Assembly (NCBI GenBank): GCA_946611495.1
Contig: CAMODR010000051.1
Span: forward strand, 1 to 7,515
DNA: 7,515 bases
From: an uncultured Methanobrevibacter sp.
GTDB taxonomy: Archaea; Methanobacteriota; Methanobacteria; Methanobacteriales; Methanobacteriaceae
Direction of reading: 5' to 3'
Shown here: in pieces, positions 1 through 5,055 of the stretch
How positions within the stretch are numbered: position 1 is the stretch's first letter
Layout: each line of letters begins with the position of its first letter
The notes under the pieces: model-generated
The model's database searches: none
Told to the model about the DNA's origin: nothing
What the model saw: only the letters and a program-made list of their open reading frames with translations
Made by a program: the position numbers and the translations under genes

Positions 1-392
1 ATTTTGTCAGTTAAAGCATTGTATCTGTCTTCGTGTGCTTTTTCAGTAGCACCTGCAGCATCAAATAAGTCTGCAATGTCATCAAAGCCTTCTTCACGAG
101 CGGTTTGGGCAAACTCTTTGTACATGGAAGTCCATTCTTCATGTTCTCCAGCTGCTGCATCTGCAAGGTTAGTTAAAGTGTCAGGGACTCCTCCGCCGTT
201 TAAGAGTTTAAACCAGATTTTTGCATGTTCCTTTTCATTGTCAGAAGATTCTTGGAAAATCTCTTTGATTTCCACATAACCATCTTTTTTAGCTTGAGAA
301 GCATAGAATTCATATTTTACACGTGCTTGAGATTCACCAGCAAGAGCTGCCCTTAAGTTTTCTTCAGTTTTTGTTCCTTTTAAGTCTACCAT
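1..392 (-). CDS. rbr: Rubrerythrin, N-terminal diiron domain (3' end outside window)
   Basis: Rubrerythrins are cytoplasmic non-haem diiron proteins that reduce hydrogen peroxide in anaerobes. I translated 130 codons from the ATG at 392; the gene runs off the left edge with no stop. The protein begins MVDLKGTKTEENLRAALAGE and shows the ferritin-like four-helix ligand pattern: E20 in AGESQAR, E53 and H56 in an ExxH pair (DNEKEHA), E83 and E86 in AGEHEEW, and a second ExxH at E117/H120 (ATEKAHEDRY). The usual C-terminal rubredoxin domain (two CxxC pairs) would lie outside the window, so its presence cannot be judged. The start is fixed by AGGAGG (400-405) seven bases upstream. It lies 103 bp downstream of the bile salt hydrolase on the same strand, with its own candidate TATA box between them. 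Family assignment is secure; full length is unknown. Confidence 0.93.
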   Translation of the reverse strand, partial: MVDLKGTKTEENLRAALAGESQARVKYEFYASQAKKDGYVEIKEIFQESSDNEKEHAKIWFKLLNGGGVPDTLTNLADAAAGEHEEWTSMYKEFAQTAREEGFDDIADLFDAAGATEKAHEDRYNALTDK

Positions 393-399
393 AATAATT

Positions 400-405
400 C
401 CTCCT
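400..405 (-). promoter_or_regulatory. Ribosome binding site of rubrerythrin
   Basis: AGGAGG on the minus strand, seven bases before the ATG at 392. A strong Shine-Dalgarno match that fixes the start of the edge-truncated gene. Confidence 0.85.
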
Positions 406-457
406 AAGATTAATTAATTACACTAATCTAGTTTCAACCATAAAATCTTTTTAAAAA

Positions 458-470
458 TTGTATAAAAAAT
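458..470 (-). promoter_or_regulatory. Candidate TATA box for rubrerythrin
   Basis: The minus strand reads ATTTTTTATACAA here, similar to the archaeal TATA consensus. Transcription would start about 25 bp downstream, near 438-440, leaving a leader of about 45 nt before the rubrerythrin ATG. In DNA this AT-rich such matches occur by chance, so this is inference from position and spacing. Confidence 0.35.
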
Positions 471-495
471 AAACAATGAATAAAAAGATTTGAAA

Positions 496-1473
496 TCAAT
501 TTACAAAATTTATTTGCGCTTCATCAATTAAAGGATAAATAATCAAGCTGTCGCCATCAAGATTCTCTTTATTCAAGTTTACAGCAGTTATTTGATGATT
601 ATCATATGTTTTATAATATAAAATACCATTATTTGTGTTGTAACAGGATGAATAAATTGTATATTCATATAAATCCGGATCATCAATAAATGTCAATCCT
701 TTCTGTTGTTCAACAGACGCCAAAATATGGAAAAATTGGGAAACGCTTTCACCTTCACTTTCGCCGGAAAATGAATTTTCCTTAGTGAATGCCACTTTTG
801 CAAATCTTGATGCAGAAGACAAGTCCCCTGGAAGTCCAATTGCACCCATACCTCTGCTATAAGTATCCAATTCAAGATCTTTAGAGAAAGTGTTTTCCGG
901 TGTTTTAACAGACAAGTTCCTATAATTATTCAAATTGAATAATTGCATGTCAAATGTAGGATTATTAGTTAAAACCCCAACTGGATTGTCATAAACTTTC
1001 AATCCATCTTCTAAAGGTTCAACAATAATAGATGAATTCTCATCAGCTATCATCCAATGAAGAGGAGATAAAGGCAAGTTTTCAGAATAGTTTATATTTA
1101 CTAAATTAAGATTCAGAAGCAATTCTTTAACATCCTCTATCGACTCTGACTGCGATAACAAATAAGGAATGAATTCAAATGGTGTCACATTAACCATATC
1201 GTCCTCAATTTCCCTATAAATAGCATTTCCTGCAAAGTTAAGACCTGCAATAGCTACTCCTTTTTCATTACAAGCATCATAGTATAGAGGATATTCATCA
1301 ATGCCTGCAGTGATACCAATGATTGCAAAATGTGATTTCATATCATCTATTTTCCTAAATTTGAATTCATAGTTTCTTGGAGTTATGCAAACTCTTTCAT
1401 TATATGAAATTTCATAGTCAAAGTTTCTGCCAAAATAATGATTTGCTGTTAGATATTCACTTGCAGTGCACAT
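496..1473 (-). CDS. bsh: Choloylglycine hydrolase / conjugated bile salt hydrolase
   Basis: Predicted to hydrolyse the amide bond of glycine- or taurine-conjugated bile salts, probably in the cytoplasm (no signal peptide). It is an Ntn-hydrolase of the linear amide C-N hydrolase family; the 325 residues match the usual length of about 315-330. The protein starts Met-Cys, so removing Met1 exposes the nucleophile Cys2. Other expected active-site residues are present: R16 and D19 in FGRNFDYE, N79 in GLNFAGNA, N170/N171 in VLTNNPTFD, and R223 in SSASRFAKVAF. The start is well supported by GGAGGG (1480-1485) six bases upstream. Penicillin V acylases and other choloylglycine hydrolases share this fold, so substrate is inferred; the bile-salt-hydrolase-like GLNF and NNPTF contexts and the gut-methanogen setting favour bile salts. 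Bile salt hydrolases are known in gut methanogens including M. smithii. No strong hairpin terminator follows, so read-through into rubrerythrin is possible. Confidence 0.93.
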   Translation of the reverse strand: MCTASEYLTANHYFGRNFDYEISYNERVCITPRNYEFKFRKIDDMKSHFAIIGITAGIDEYPLYYDACNEKGVAIAGLNFAGNAIYREIEDDMVNVTPFEFIPYLLSQSESIEDVKELLLNLNLVNINYSENLPLSPLHWMIADENSSIIVEPLEDGLKVYDNPVGVLTNNPTFDMQLFNLNNYRNLSVKTPENTFSKDLELDTYSRGMGAIGLPGDLSSASRFAKVAFTKENSFSGESEGESVSQFFHILASVEQQKGLTFIDDPDLYEYTIYSSCYNTNNGILYYKTYDNHQITAVNLNKENLDGDSLIIYPLIDEAQINFVN

Positions 1474-1479
1474 TTTAAT

Positions 1480-1485
1480 CCCTCC
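1480..1485 (-). promoter_or_regulatory. Ribosome binding site of bile salt hydrolase
   Basis: GGAGGG on the minus strand, six bases before the ATG at 1473. It places the start exactly at Met-Cys, as required for an N-terminal cysteine nucleophile. Confidence 0.85.
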
Positions 1486-1548
1486 AAAGTTAATGTAATT
1501 AAATGTTCATATCTTTTAGAACAATTAGTTGATTAAATATTTATTTTA

Positions 1549-1564
1549 TCTTATATTTAAACTT
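1549..1564 (-). promoter_or_regulatory. Candidate promoter of bile salt hydrolase
   Basis: The minus strand reads AAGTTTAAATATAAGA, a TATA-like core (TTTAAATATAA) after a purine-rich stretch (CAAAAG) that could serve as the TFB-recognition element. Predicted transcription start is near 1527-1530, giving a leader of about 55 nt. A second, better TATA match (TTTATATAAA, 1630-1639) lies upstream and would give a leader of about 130 nt. I cannot choose between them from sequence alone. Confidence 0.35.
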
Positions 1565-1765
1565 TTGTATAGAAAATTAGAAAAATTTTAAAAAACTGTA
1601 TAACTAAAAATATTAAAAAATGGACAATTTTTATATAAATCTTAAAAAATATTGAAAAATATTCAATTATAGAAAATAAATAGATAAAAAATTTGAAAAA
1701 TGGTCAACAATTTCAAAAATTAAAAAAAAATAGGGAAATTCTAATAATTAAAAAATAAAAAATAG

Positions 1766-1789
1766 AAAATAAGAGAAAACTCTTATTTT
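1766..1789 (-). terminator. Hairpin terminator of aqpM
   Basis: A perfect 10-bp inverted repeat, AAAATAAGAG (1766-1775) and CTCTTATTTT (1780-1789), with a 4-base loop. It starts 10 bases past the aqpM stop. On the minus-strand transcript it is followed by CTATTTTTTATTTTTTAA, a broken U-run that suits archaeal factor-light termination. Confidence 0.75.
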
Positions 1790-1798
1790 AAAAAAATA

Positions 1799-2572
1799 TT
1801 ATTCTTCAAATGGTTGTGGCAATGCACAAGCATCGTTTCCTTTAGCTAAGTAAGTGTATACTAAAGCTGCAAGGACAGCACCTACTATAGGACCAATTAA
1901 GTAAATTGGGAAGAATCCCCAGAAATTGGTTCCTCCAAGGACAACATCCATTAAATAAGGGCCAAAGGTACGTGCTGGGTTAATTGAAGCACCAGTGAAT
2001 GCACCTAAAACAACGATTACAGTAGCAACAGTCATACCAATAGAGATTCCTGCAAATCCAGGTTCTGCCTTTTCATCAACTGCAACACCCATAACCACAA
2101 GCATCAAGAAGAAAGTACCAATACATTCAGCAATCATTGCTTGAATATAGCTTACTCCAAGTCCAGGAGCGGTAGCGCCTAATCCTCCAATGCTTACAGC
2201 AGGAGCACCTAAACAGACAAATAACAATAAACTACCTAAAGTTGCACCGATAACTTGTGCAATTATATAGTAAACACTGTCAATAGCAGAAATGTTTTTG
2301 CTTACAAGCAAACCGATTGTTACTGCTGGGTTTAAGTGTGCACCAGATATTTTACCAAATACATATATACAAGCCATTACAGTCAAACCAAATGCTAATG
2401 CAATAGCTATCCAATCTCCAAGACCGCCAAGCAATCCAATGCCTGCAGCTCCAGGAGTAACGCTATCAGAAATGAGTAAAGTTACAACAGCAGCTCCAGT
2501 ACCAATGAAAACTAATAAAAAGGTACCTATAAGCTCTGCTATGAATTTTTTTCCAATATTACAAGAAGCCAT
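1799..2572 (-). CDS. aqpM: Aquaporin AqpM (MIP family water / small-solute channel)
   Basis: A 257-residue polytopic membrane channel. It has the hallmark pair of NPA boxes, HLNPAV (N81-A83) and SINPAR (N198-R201), in two internally homologous halves with about six hydrophobic segments. The contexts GIGLLGGLGDW, GGLGATAP and IGPIVGAVLAAL are those I recall for AqpM of Methanothermobacter marburgensis, so this is very likely its orthologue. By alignment from memory the selectivity-filter positions are F61, I186, A195 and R201; AqpM has Phe, Ile, Ser and Arg, so A195 would be a Ser-to-Ala change. Archaeal AqpM passes water and some glycerol and has been discussed as permeable to small gases or H2S; substrate here is inferred. 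The start is supported by GGAGGG (2578-2583) five bases upstream. A hairpin terminator follows the stop and an unusual repeat array lies upstream, so it is probably transcribed alone. Confidence 0.95.
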   Translation of the reverse strand: MASCNIGKKFIAELIGTFLLVFIGTGAAVVTLLISDSVTPGAAGIGLLGGLGDWIAIALAFGLTVMACIYVFGKISGAHLNPAVTIGLLVSKNISAIDSVYYIIAQVIGATLGSLLLFVCLGAPAVSIGGLGATAPGLGVSYIQAMIAECIGTFFLMLVVMGVAVDEKAEPGFAGISIGMTVATVIVVLGAFTGASINPARTFGPYLMDVVLGGTNFWGFFPIYLIGPIVGAVLAALVYTYLAKGNDACALPQPFEE

Positions 2573-2577
2573 AATAT

Positions 2578-2583
2578 CCCTCC
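2578..2583 (-). promoter_or_regulatory. Ribosome binding site of aqpM
   Basis: GGAGGG on the minus strand, five bases before the ATG at 2572. Strong Shine-Dalgarno match fixing the start MASCNIGKKF. Confidence 0.85.
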
Positions 2584-2587
2584 ATAA

Positions 2588-2752
2588 TTAATTTTTAATA
2601 AGTTTATAAATATAAATTATTTTTAAGTTAATTTATAATAAGCTTAAAAATATAAATTATTTCTTTTAGTTAATTTTTAATAAGTTTGTAAATATAAAAT
2701 ATTTTTTTAAGTTAATTTTTAATAGCTTAAAAATATAATATAATTTCTTTAG
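2588..2752. repeat. Four-unit tandem repeat (about 41 bp) upstream of aqpM
   Basis: Four head-to-tail units: A 2588-2627 (40 bp), B 2628-2669 (42), C 2670-2711 (42) and D 2712-2752 (41). Each begins TTAATTT, followed by a variant of TTAATAAG (TATAATAAG in B, TTAATAG in D). Units A and C then share AGTTT(A/G)TAAATATAAA and end TTTTAAG; units B and D share AGCTTAAAAATATAA and end TTTC(T)TTTAG. The alternation A-B-A'-B' indicates duplication of an 82-bp dimer. Every unit contains a TATA-like core on the minus strand. No spacers separate the units, so this is not a CRISPR array. A role in aqpM transcription is inference from position. Confidence 0.8.
2604..2620 (-). promoter_or_regulatory. Candidate TATA box of aqpM inside first repeat unit
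   Basis: The minus strand reads ATAATTTATATTTATAA. The core TTTATATTT is centred near 2613, so transcription would start near 2588, giving a leader of about 16 nt that still contains the ribosome binding site. Related TATA-like cores recur in the next three repeat units. Confidence 0.4.
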
Positions 2753-2900
2753 AATTTTAATAAAAATTGCTATGAATTCTTAAAATTTATGATTAATACT
2801 TTTAATTAAGGTTTTTCTTCTGAATGATTTTTAAAAATCCTTTAACATAATTTAGCAATAAATTAACCAGATTAAATATGAAAAAATAAAAAATAAAAAA
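2753..2900. other. AT-rich gap with no gene
   Basis: Remainder of the gap between aqpM and the DUF2193 gene. No open frame worth calling. It holds a 14-bp A/T-rich palindrome, GATTTTTAAAAATC (2826-2839), and ends in A-rich sequence (2880-2900) that forms the U-tract of the neighbouring terminator. Confidence 0.5.
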
Positions 2901-2901
2901 T

Positions 2902-2933
2902 AAAAGTCGATTTAAATAATTAAATCAACTTTT
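2902..2933 (-). terminator. Hairpin terminator of DUF2193 gene
   Basis: Inverted repeat with 14-bp arms (2902-2915 and 2920-2933) and a 4-base loop. The single DNA mismatch becomes a G-U pair in the minus-strand RNA. It begins 33 bases past the stop and is followed on that strand by ATTTTTTATTTTTTATTTTTT, a strong U-rich tract. Confidence 0.8.
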
Positions 2934-2970
2934 TAAATAATTAACCAACTTTTTTAAATAATTTATCTAT
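2911..2970. repeat. 20-bp tandem repeat across gene end and terminator
   Basis: Three consecutive 20-bp units: TTTAAATAATTAAATCAACT (2911-2930), TTTTAAATAATTAACCAACT (2931-2950) and a decayed third, TTTTTAAATAATTTATCTAT (2951-2970). The third overlaps the last codon and stop of the DUF2193 gene. The first overlaps the terminator stem, so the terminator may have grown by slippage or duplication. Confidence 0.65.
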
Positions 2971-4463
2971 ACAGATTCTCTCCATTGACAGTATTCGTGT
3001 TTTGCATCAACCATACAGGAAGCACAGTTTTTACATCCTCTTACAGGAGAACCAGGAACTTCTTTGTTAAGTGCAATGATGTTAGTCATCATGGTTGCAG
3101 TTACAGGTTCAGGAGTAAGTAAGCATGGGTAGTCTGCAAGTCTCATAAGTGAGGAGAATCTTACTGTAATTCCACAAGCAGGGTAAGTGTATCTTTGTGG
3201 GTTCATAAGAACTTCGTTTTCACAGATTGGTGCTAAGTCAACGTCAAATCCATTGACATTAGGTACAAGGTCGATTTTTTGACTGCTTCTTGCTTTTCTT
3301 GCATCAGCAATAGCATTGAAACCTCTGTAAATCATGTCCATAAAGTCACAGTTGTGCAATTCTGCAGCTGCTCCTCTTGTAGGATATTGTTGTACGAAGT
3401 TGTGGAATCTTTTGGTTAATAAGTCTACAACCATAGGAGCATTGAATCCATCTAATTCAAGGATATATTCAGCAGCACATGCAGTGGAACCGGTTGCTAA
3501 GTTTAAGACTTGAGTAGGTTTTGTGAAATTATCAAGGTTAGCTCTTAAAGTAGCTTCCATTACTTTAGCAGTTGCTTGAATAATAGCTAAGGTTACGTCA
3601 TCCTTACACATGTTGTAGCTTGCTTGGCCAATGTGGTGACCAATATCTCCTACACAGTAAGCAGGTACGGTTACAATGTTACCGTAGTGTACATCATCTT
3701 CCATAGCTGCAATAACAACATCTCTCATTTCTTTTTTGTATCCGTTCATGAATTTTCTTACATCAAATGAGGAGTGTTCTGCATCATCCATTAAAGTACC
3801 TTGACCTTCTATAGGTTCTCTGTAAATCATTTGTAAAGCTTCAATTTCTTTTTGGGTTGCTTCAGCAGCAGTTGCACCAGCTTCAATAGCATTAGCGAAA
3901 GCATCACCAATACCATATGAAGTGTTCATACCCCAAGATTTTGCAGAAAGAATAGCTTGTTTGTGCATTACAGGAATGTCAATGGTCTGCAAGATTTGGT
4001 TTACTACATTGGAAGTACTTCCAGGCATTAAAGCAAAGTCCACTACACAGGTAGGACCATAGAAACCGCCGTATCTGCGGATAGATTCTTTTGCTACTAA
4101 TGCTTCGCTATCAGCAATAGCTTTAATGAATACATCCATACTGTCTGCAAAGTCACCATCTTCCTCACATAAGATTTCAAGTACAGGAGGAGTTTGGTAA
4201 TGTTCAATGAATGGATCATCTTCTGGTCTGATAGTTTCAGTTACAGAAGTCAATACTTTGTAATGGCTTTCTACAGATTTTTTGTGTAAGTCAATTACAG
4301 ATTCTGCTTGACCGTCAGCACAGGTCATTCCAGCTACAGCATCTGCATAAGGTTTTGCATCTACAATCTTAAAGTCGTTGTATCTGTTTTCAGAAATTAC
4401 ATCAATATCTGCCTTAATAGCAGCTACTGACTCATTAATCATTTTTTCATATAATTCTTTCAT
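2967..4463 (-). CDS. DUF2193-like cysteine-rich methanogen protein, function unknown
   Basis: I recognise this, from memory and without a search, as a DUF2193 family protein, a group known mainly from methanogens and without assigned function. It has no signal peptide or membrane helix and is probably cytoplasmic. From the chosen second ATG it has 498 residues; the ATG at 4466 would add one Met. Numbered from that first Met, it has 14 cysteines. C478, C481, C484 and C493 form a CX2CX2CX8C motif (RGCKNCASCM ... HEYCQW) at the extreme C-terminus that could bind a 4Fe-4S cluster or zinc. Other notable stretches are GDIGHHIGQ (around 273-281), RRYGGFYGPTC (130-140) and LATGSTACAAEY (323-334). Acidic residues, alanine and methionine are frequent in what looks like a largely helical protein. 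Start choice: GGTG at 4469-4472 is five bases from the second ATG but only two from the first. It appears to be a single-gene transcript with a strong terminator. An enzyme or redox role is inference only. Confidence 0.85.
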   Translation of the reverse strand: MKELYEKMINESVAAIKADIDVISENRYNDFKIVDAKPYADAVAGMTCADGQAESVIDLHKKSVESHYKVLTSVTETIRPEDDPFIEHYQTPPVLEILCEEDGDFADSMDVFIKAIADSEALVAKESIRRYGGFYGPTCVVDFALMPGSTSNVVNQILQTIDIPVMHKQAILSAKSWGMNTSYGIGDAFANAIEAGATAAEATQKEIEALQMIYREPIEGQGTLMDDAEHSSFDVRKFMNGYKKEMRDVVIAAMEDDVHYGNIVTVPAYCVGDIGHHIGQASYNMCKDDVTLAIIQATAKVMEATLRANLDNFTKPTQVLNLATGSTACAAEYILELDGFNAPMVVDLLTKRFHNFVQQYPTRGAAAELHNCDFMDMIYRGFNAIADARKARSSQKIDLVPNVNGFDVDLAPICENEVLMNPQRYTYPACGITVRFSSLMRLADYPCLLTPEPVTATMMTNIIALNKEVPGSPVRGCKNCASCMVDAKHEYCQWRESV

Positions 4464-4468
4464 CATAA

Positions 4469-4472
4469 CACC
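4469..4472 (-). promoter_or_regulatory. Weak ribosome binding site deciding the DUF2193 start
   Basis: GGTG on the minus strand, five bases from the ATG at 4463 and only two from the ATG at 4466. The spacing favours the second Met. The site is weaker than the GGAGG-type sites of the neighbouring genes. Confidence 0.5.
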
Positions 4473-4520
4473 ACATTATATAAAAAATTCAACCACTATA
4501 TTTTAACTAAATAACGAATA

Positions 4521-4538
4521 ATTAAAATATATTTTAAT
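4521..4538. promoter_or_regulatory. Perfect 18-bp palindrome overlapping a TATA-like core
   Basis: ATTAAAATATATTTTAAT is its own reverse complement and contains a TATA-like core. If it is the DUF2193 promoter, transcription would start near 4504 with a leader of about 40 nt, and the symmetry could also suit a dimeric regulator. Two other TATA-like elements lie nearer the gene (centred near 4500 and 4480). Palindromes of A and T only are common in such DNA, so the call is tentative. Confidence 0.35.
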
Positions 4539-4542
4539 CTTA

Positions 4543-4569
4543 AATCACTTAAATAAATTTTAAGCGATT
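4543..4569 (-). other. Inverted repeat, stem with G-U pair on minus strand
   Basis: Arms AATCACTTAAA (4543-4553) and TTTAAGCGATT (4559-4569) around a 5-base loop. The one mismatch is A-C on the plus strand but G-U on the minus strand, so the full 11-bp stem forms only in minus-strand RNA. It could be leader structure if transcription of the DUF2193 gene starts further upstream, or a DNA-binding site. Confidence 0.4.
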
Positions 4570-4735
4570 AAAAAAACCATGAAAAAAAACAATTATTCAT
4601 GATTAAATAAAAAGATATCGATTATTATATTTAAAAAAAAGATTAAAAGAAAAAATAAAAAAACCCAAAAATCTATTAATCAACTACATTTTAATAAAAT
4701 AACAATCTAACCTTATATAATAATAGTATTATGTA

Positions 4736-4751
4736 TAATATAAATCTTTTT
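4736..4751 (-). promoter_or_regulatory. Orphan promoter-like element
   Basis: The minus strand reads AAAAAGATTTATATTA, a purine-rich element followed by a good archaeal TATA core. Predicted start is near 4712. No gene begins close by. The downstream transcript would run into T-rich stretches near 4670-4625, or form a 250-nt leader for the DUF2193 gene. It may mark a small RNA or a distal promoter; unproven. Confidence 0.3.
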
Positions 4752-4991
4752 AATTTTATCTAAAGCGAAATAATGTACTATTATTGTGGAATTATTAGAA
4801 TTGAATAAATTTTATTTTAAATCATGAAAAATAAAGAAAAAATATTAGCAAAATAAGAATTTAAAGCCATGAAAATAAAAATAAATTTAGGCATTCCTAA
4901 ATATAAGCAATGAATTTTCAGTCGAAAAATAAAAAACATTAAAAAAAAAAGACACTACACAAAAAATTGCTAAAAAAAACATTAAAAAAAG

Positions 4992-5012
4992 GTTAAGAGC
5001 AATGCTCTTAAC
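4992..5012 (-). terminator. Hairpin terminator of adhesin-like gene
   Basis: A perfect 9-bp stem, GTTAAGAGC (4992-5000) and GCTCTTAAC (5004-5012), with a 3-base loop. It is GC-richer than the surrounding DNA and lies 43 bases past the stop. On the minus strand it is followed by CTTTTTTTAATGTTTTTTTT. A convincing intrinsic-type terminator. Confidence 0.82.
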
Positions 5013-5055
5013 TATATAAAAATTTTGGTCTTAAACTAAGTCAAAAACTTATTGT

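Larger units (their letters stand above)
1474..1798. other. AT-rich gap between bsh and aqpM
   Basis: No credible coding sequence in either direction. It holds the bsh ribosome binding site and candidate promoters at its left end and the aqpM terminator hairpin at its right end. The middle (about 1600-1740) is nearly all A and T, with A-runs and a symmetric TATA-like element at 1630-1639 that could fire in either direction. Confidence 0.6.
4464..5055. other. Long AT-rich gap upstream of DUF2193 gene
   Basis: About 590 bp with no credible gene; the longest open frames seen from ATG are 7-14 codons without good ribosome binding sites. It contains the DUF2193 promoter candidates at its left end and the adhesin-gene terminator at its right end. 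Between them are a promoter-like AAAAAGATTTATATTA on the minus strand (4736-4751), an inverted repeat with distant arms (4719-4728 and 4776-4785) and a small hairpin ATTTAGG-CATT-CCTAAAT (4885-4902). Confidence 0.55.

Noticed and set aside
4..279. Plus-strand open frame of 91 codons at the left edge
   Set aside because: It lies wholly antisense to the rubrerythrin gene, whose conserved diiron ligands are clear, and has no ribosome binding site of its own.
693..875. Minus-strand 60-codon frame inside bsh
   Set aside because: Out of frame within the bile salt hydrolase, which carries all catalytic residues; no sign that it is translated.
2292..2591. Plus-strand open frame opposite aqpM
   Set aside because: Antisense shadow of a conserved membrane protein; no ribosome binding site and no recognisable protein features.
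2588..2752. CRISPR array
   Set aside because: The repeats abut one another without unique spacers, units differ from each other, and no cas gene is nearby.
2826..2839. Palindrome GATTTTTAAAAATC as an operator
   Set aside because: Almost all A and T, far from any start, and expected by chance at this base composition.
4885..4902. Hairpin ATTTAGG-CATT-CCTAAAT as a terminator
   Set aside because: No gene ends just before it on either strand and no T-run follows directly; kept only as a note in the gap description.
4579..4915. Tiny open frames beginning MKKNNYS, MKNKEKILAK and MKIKINLGIP on the plus strand
   Set aside because: Only 7-14 codons, lacking good ribosome binding sites, in AT-rich DNA where ATGAAA occurs often by chance.
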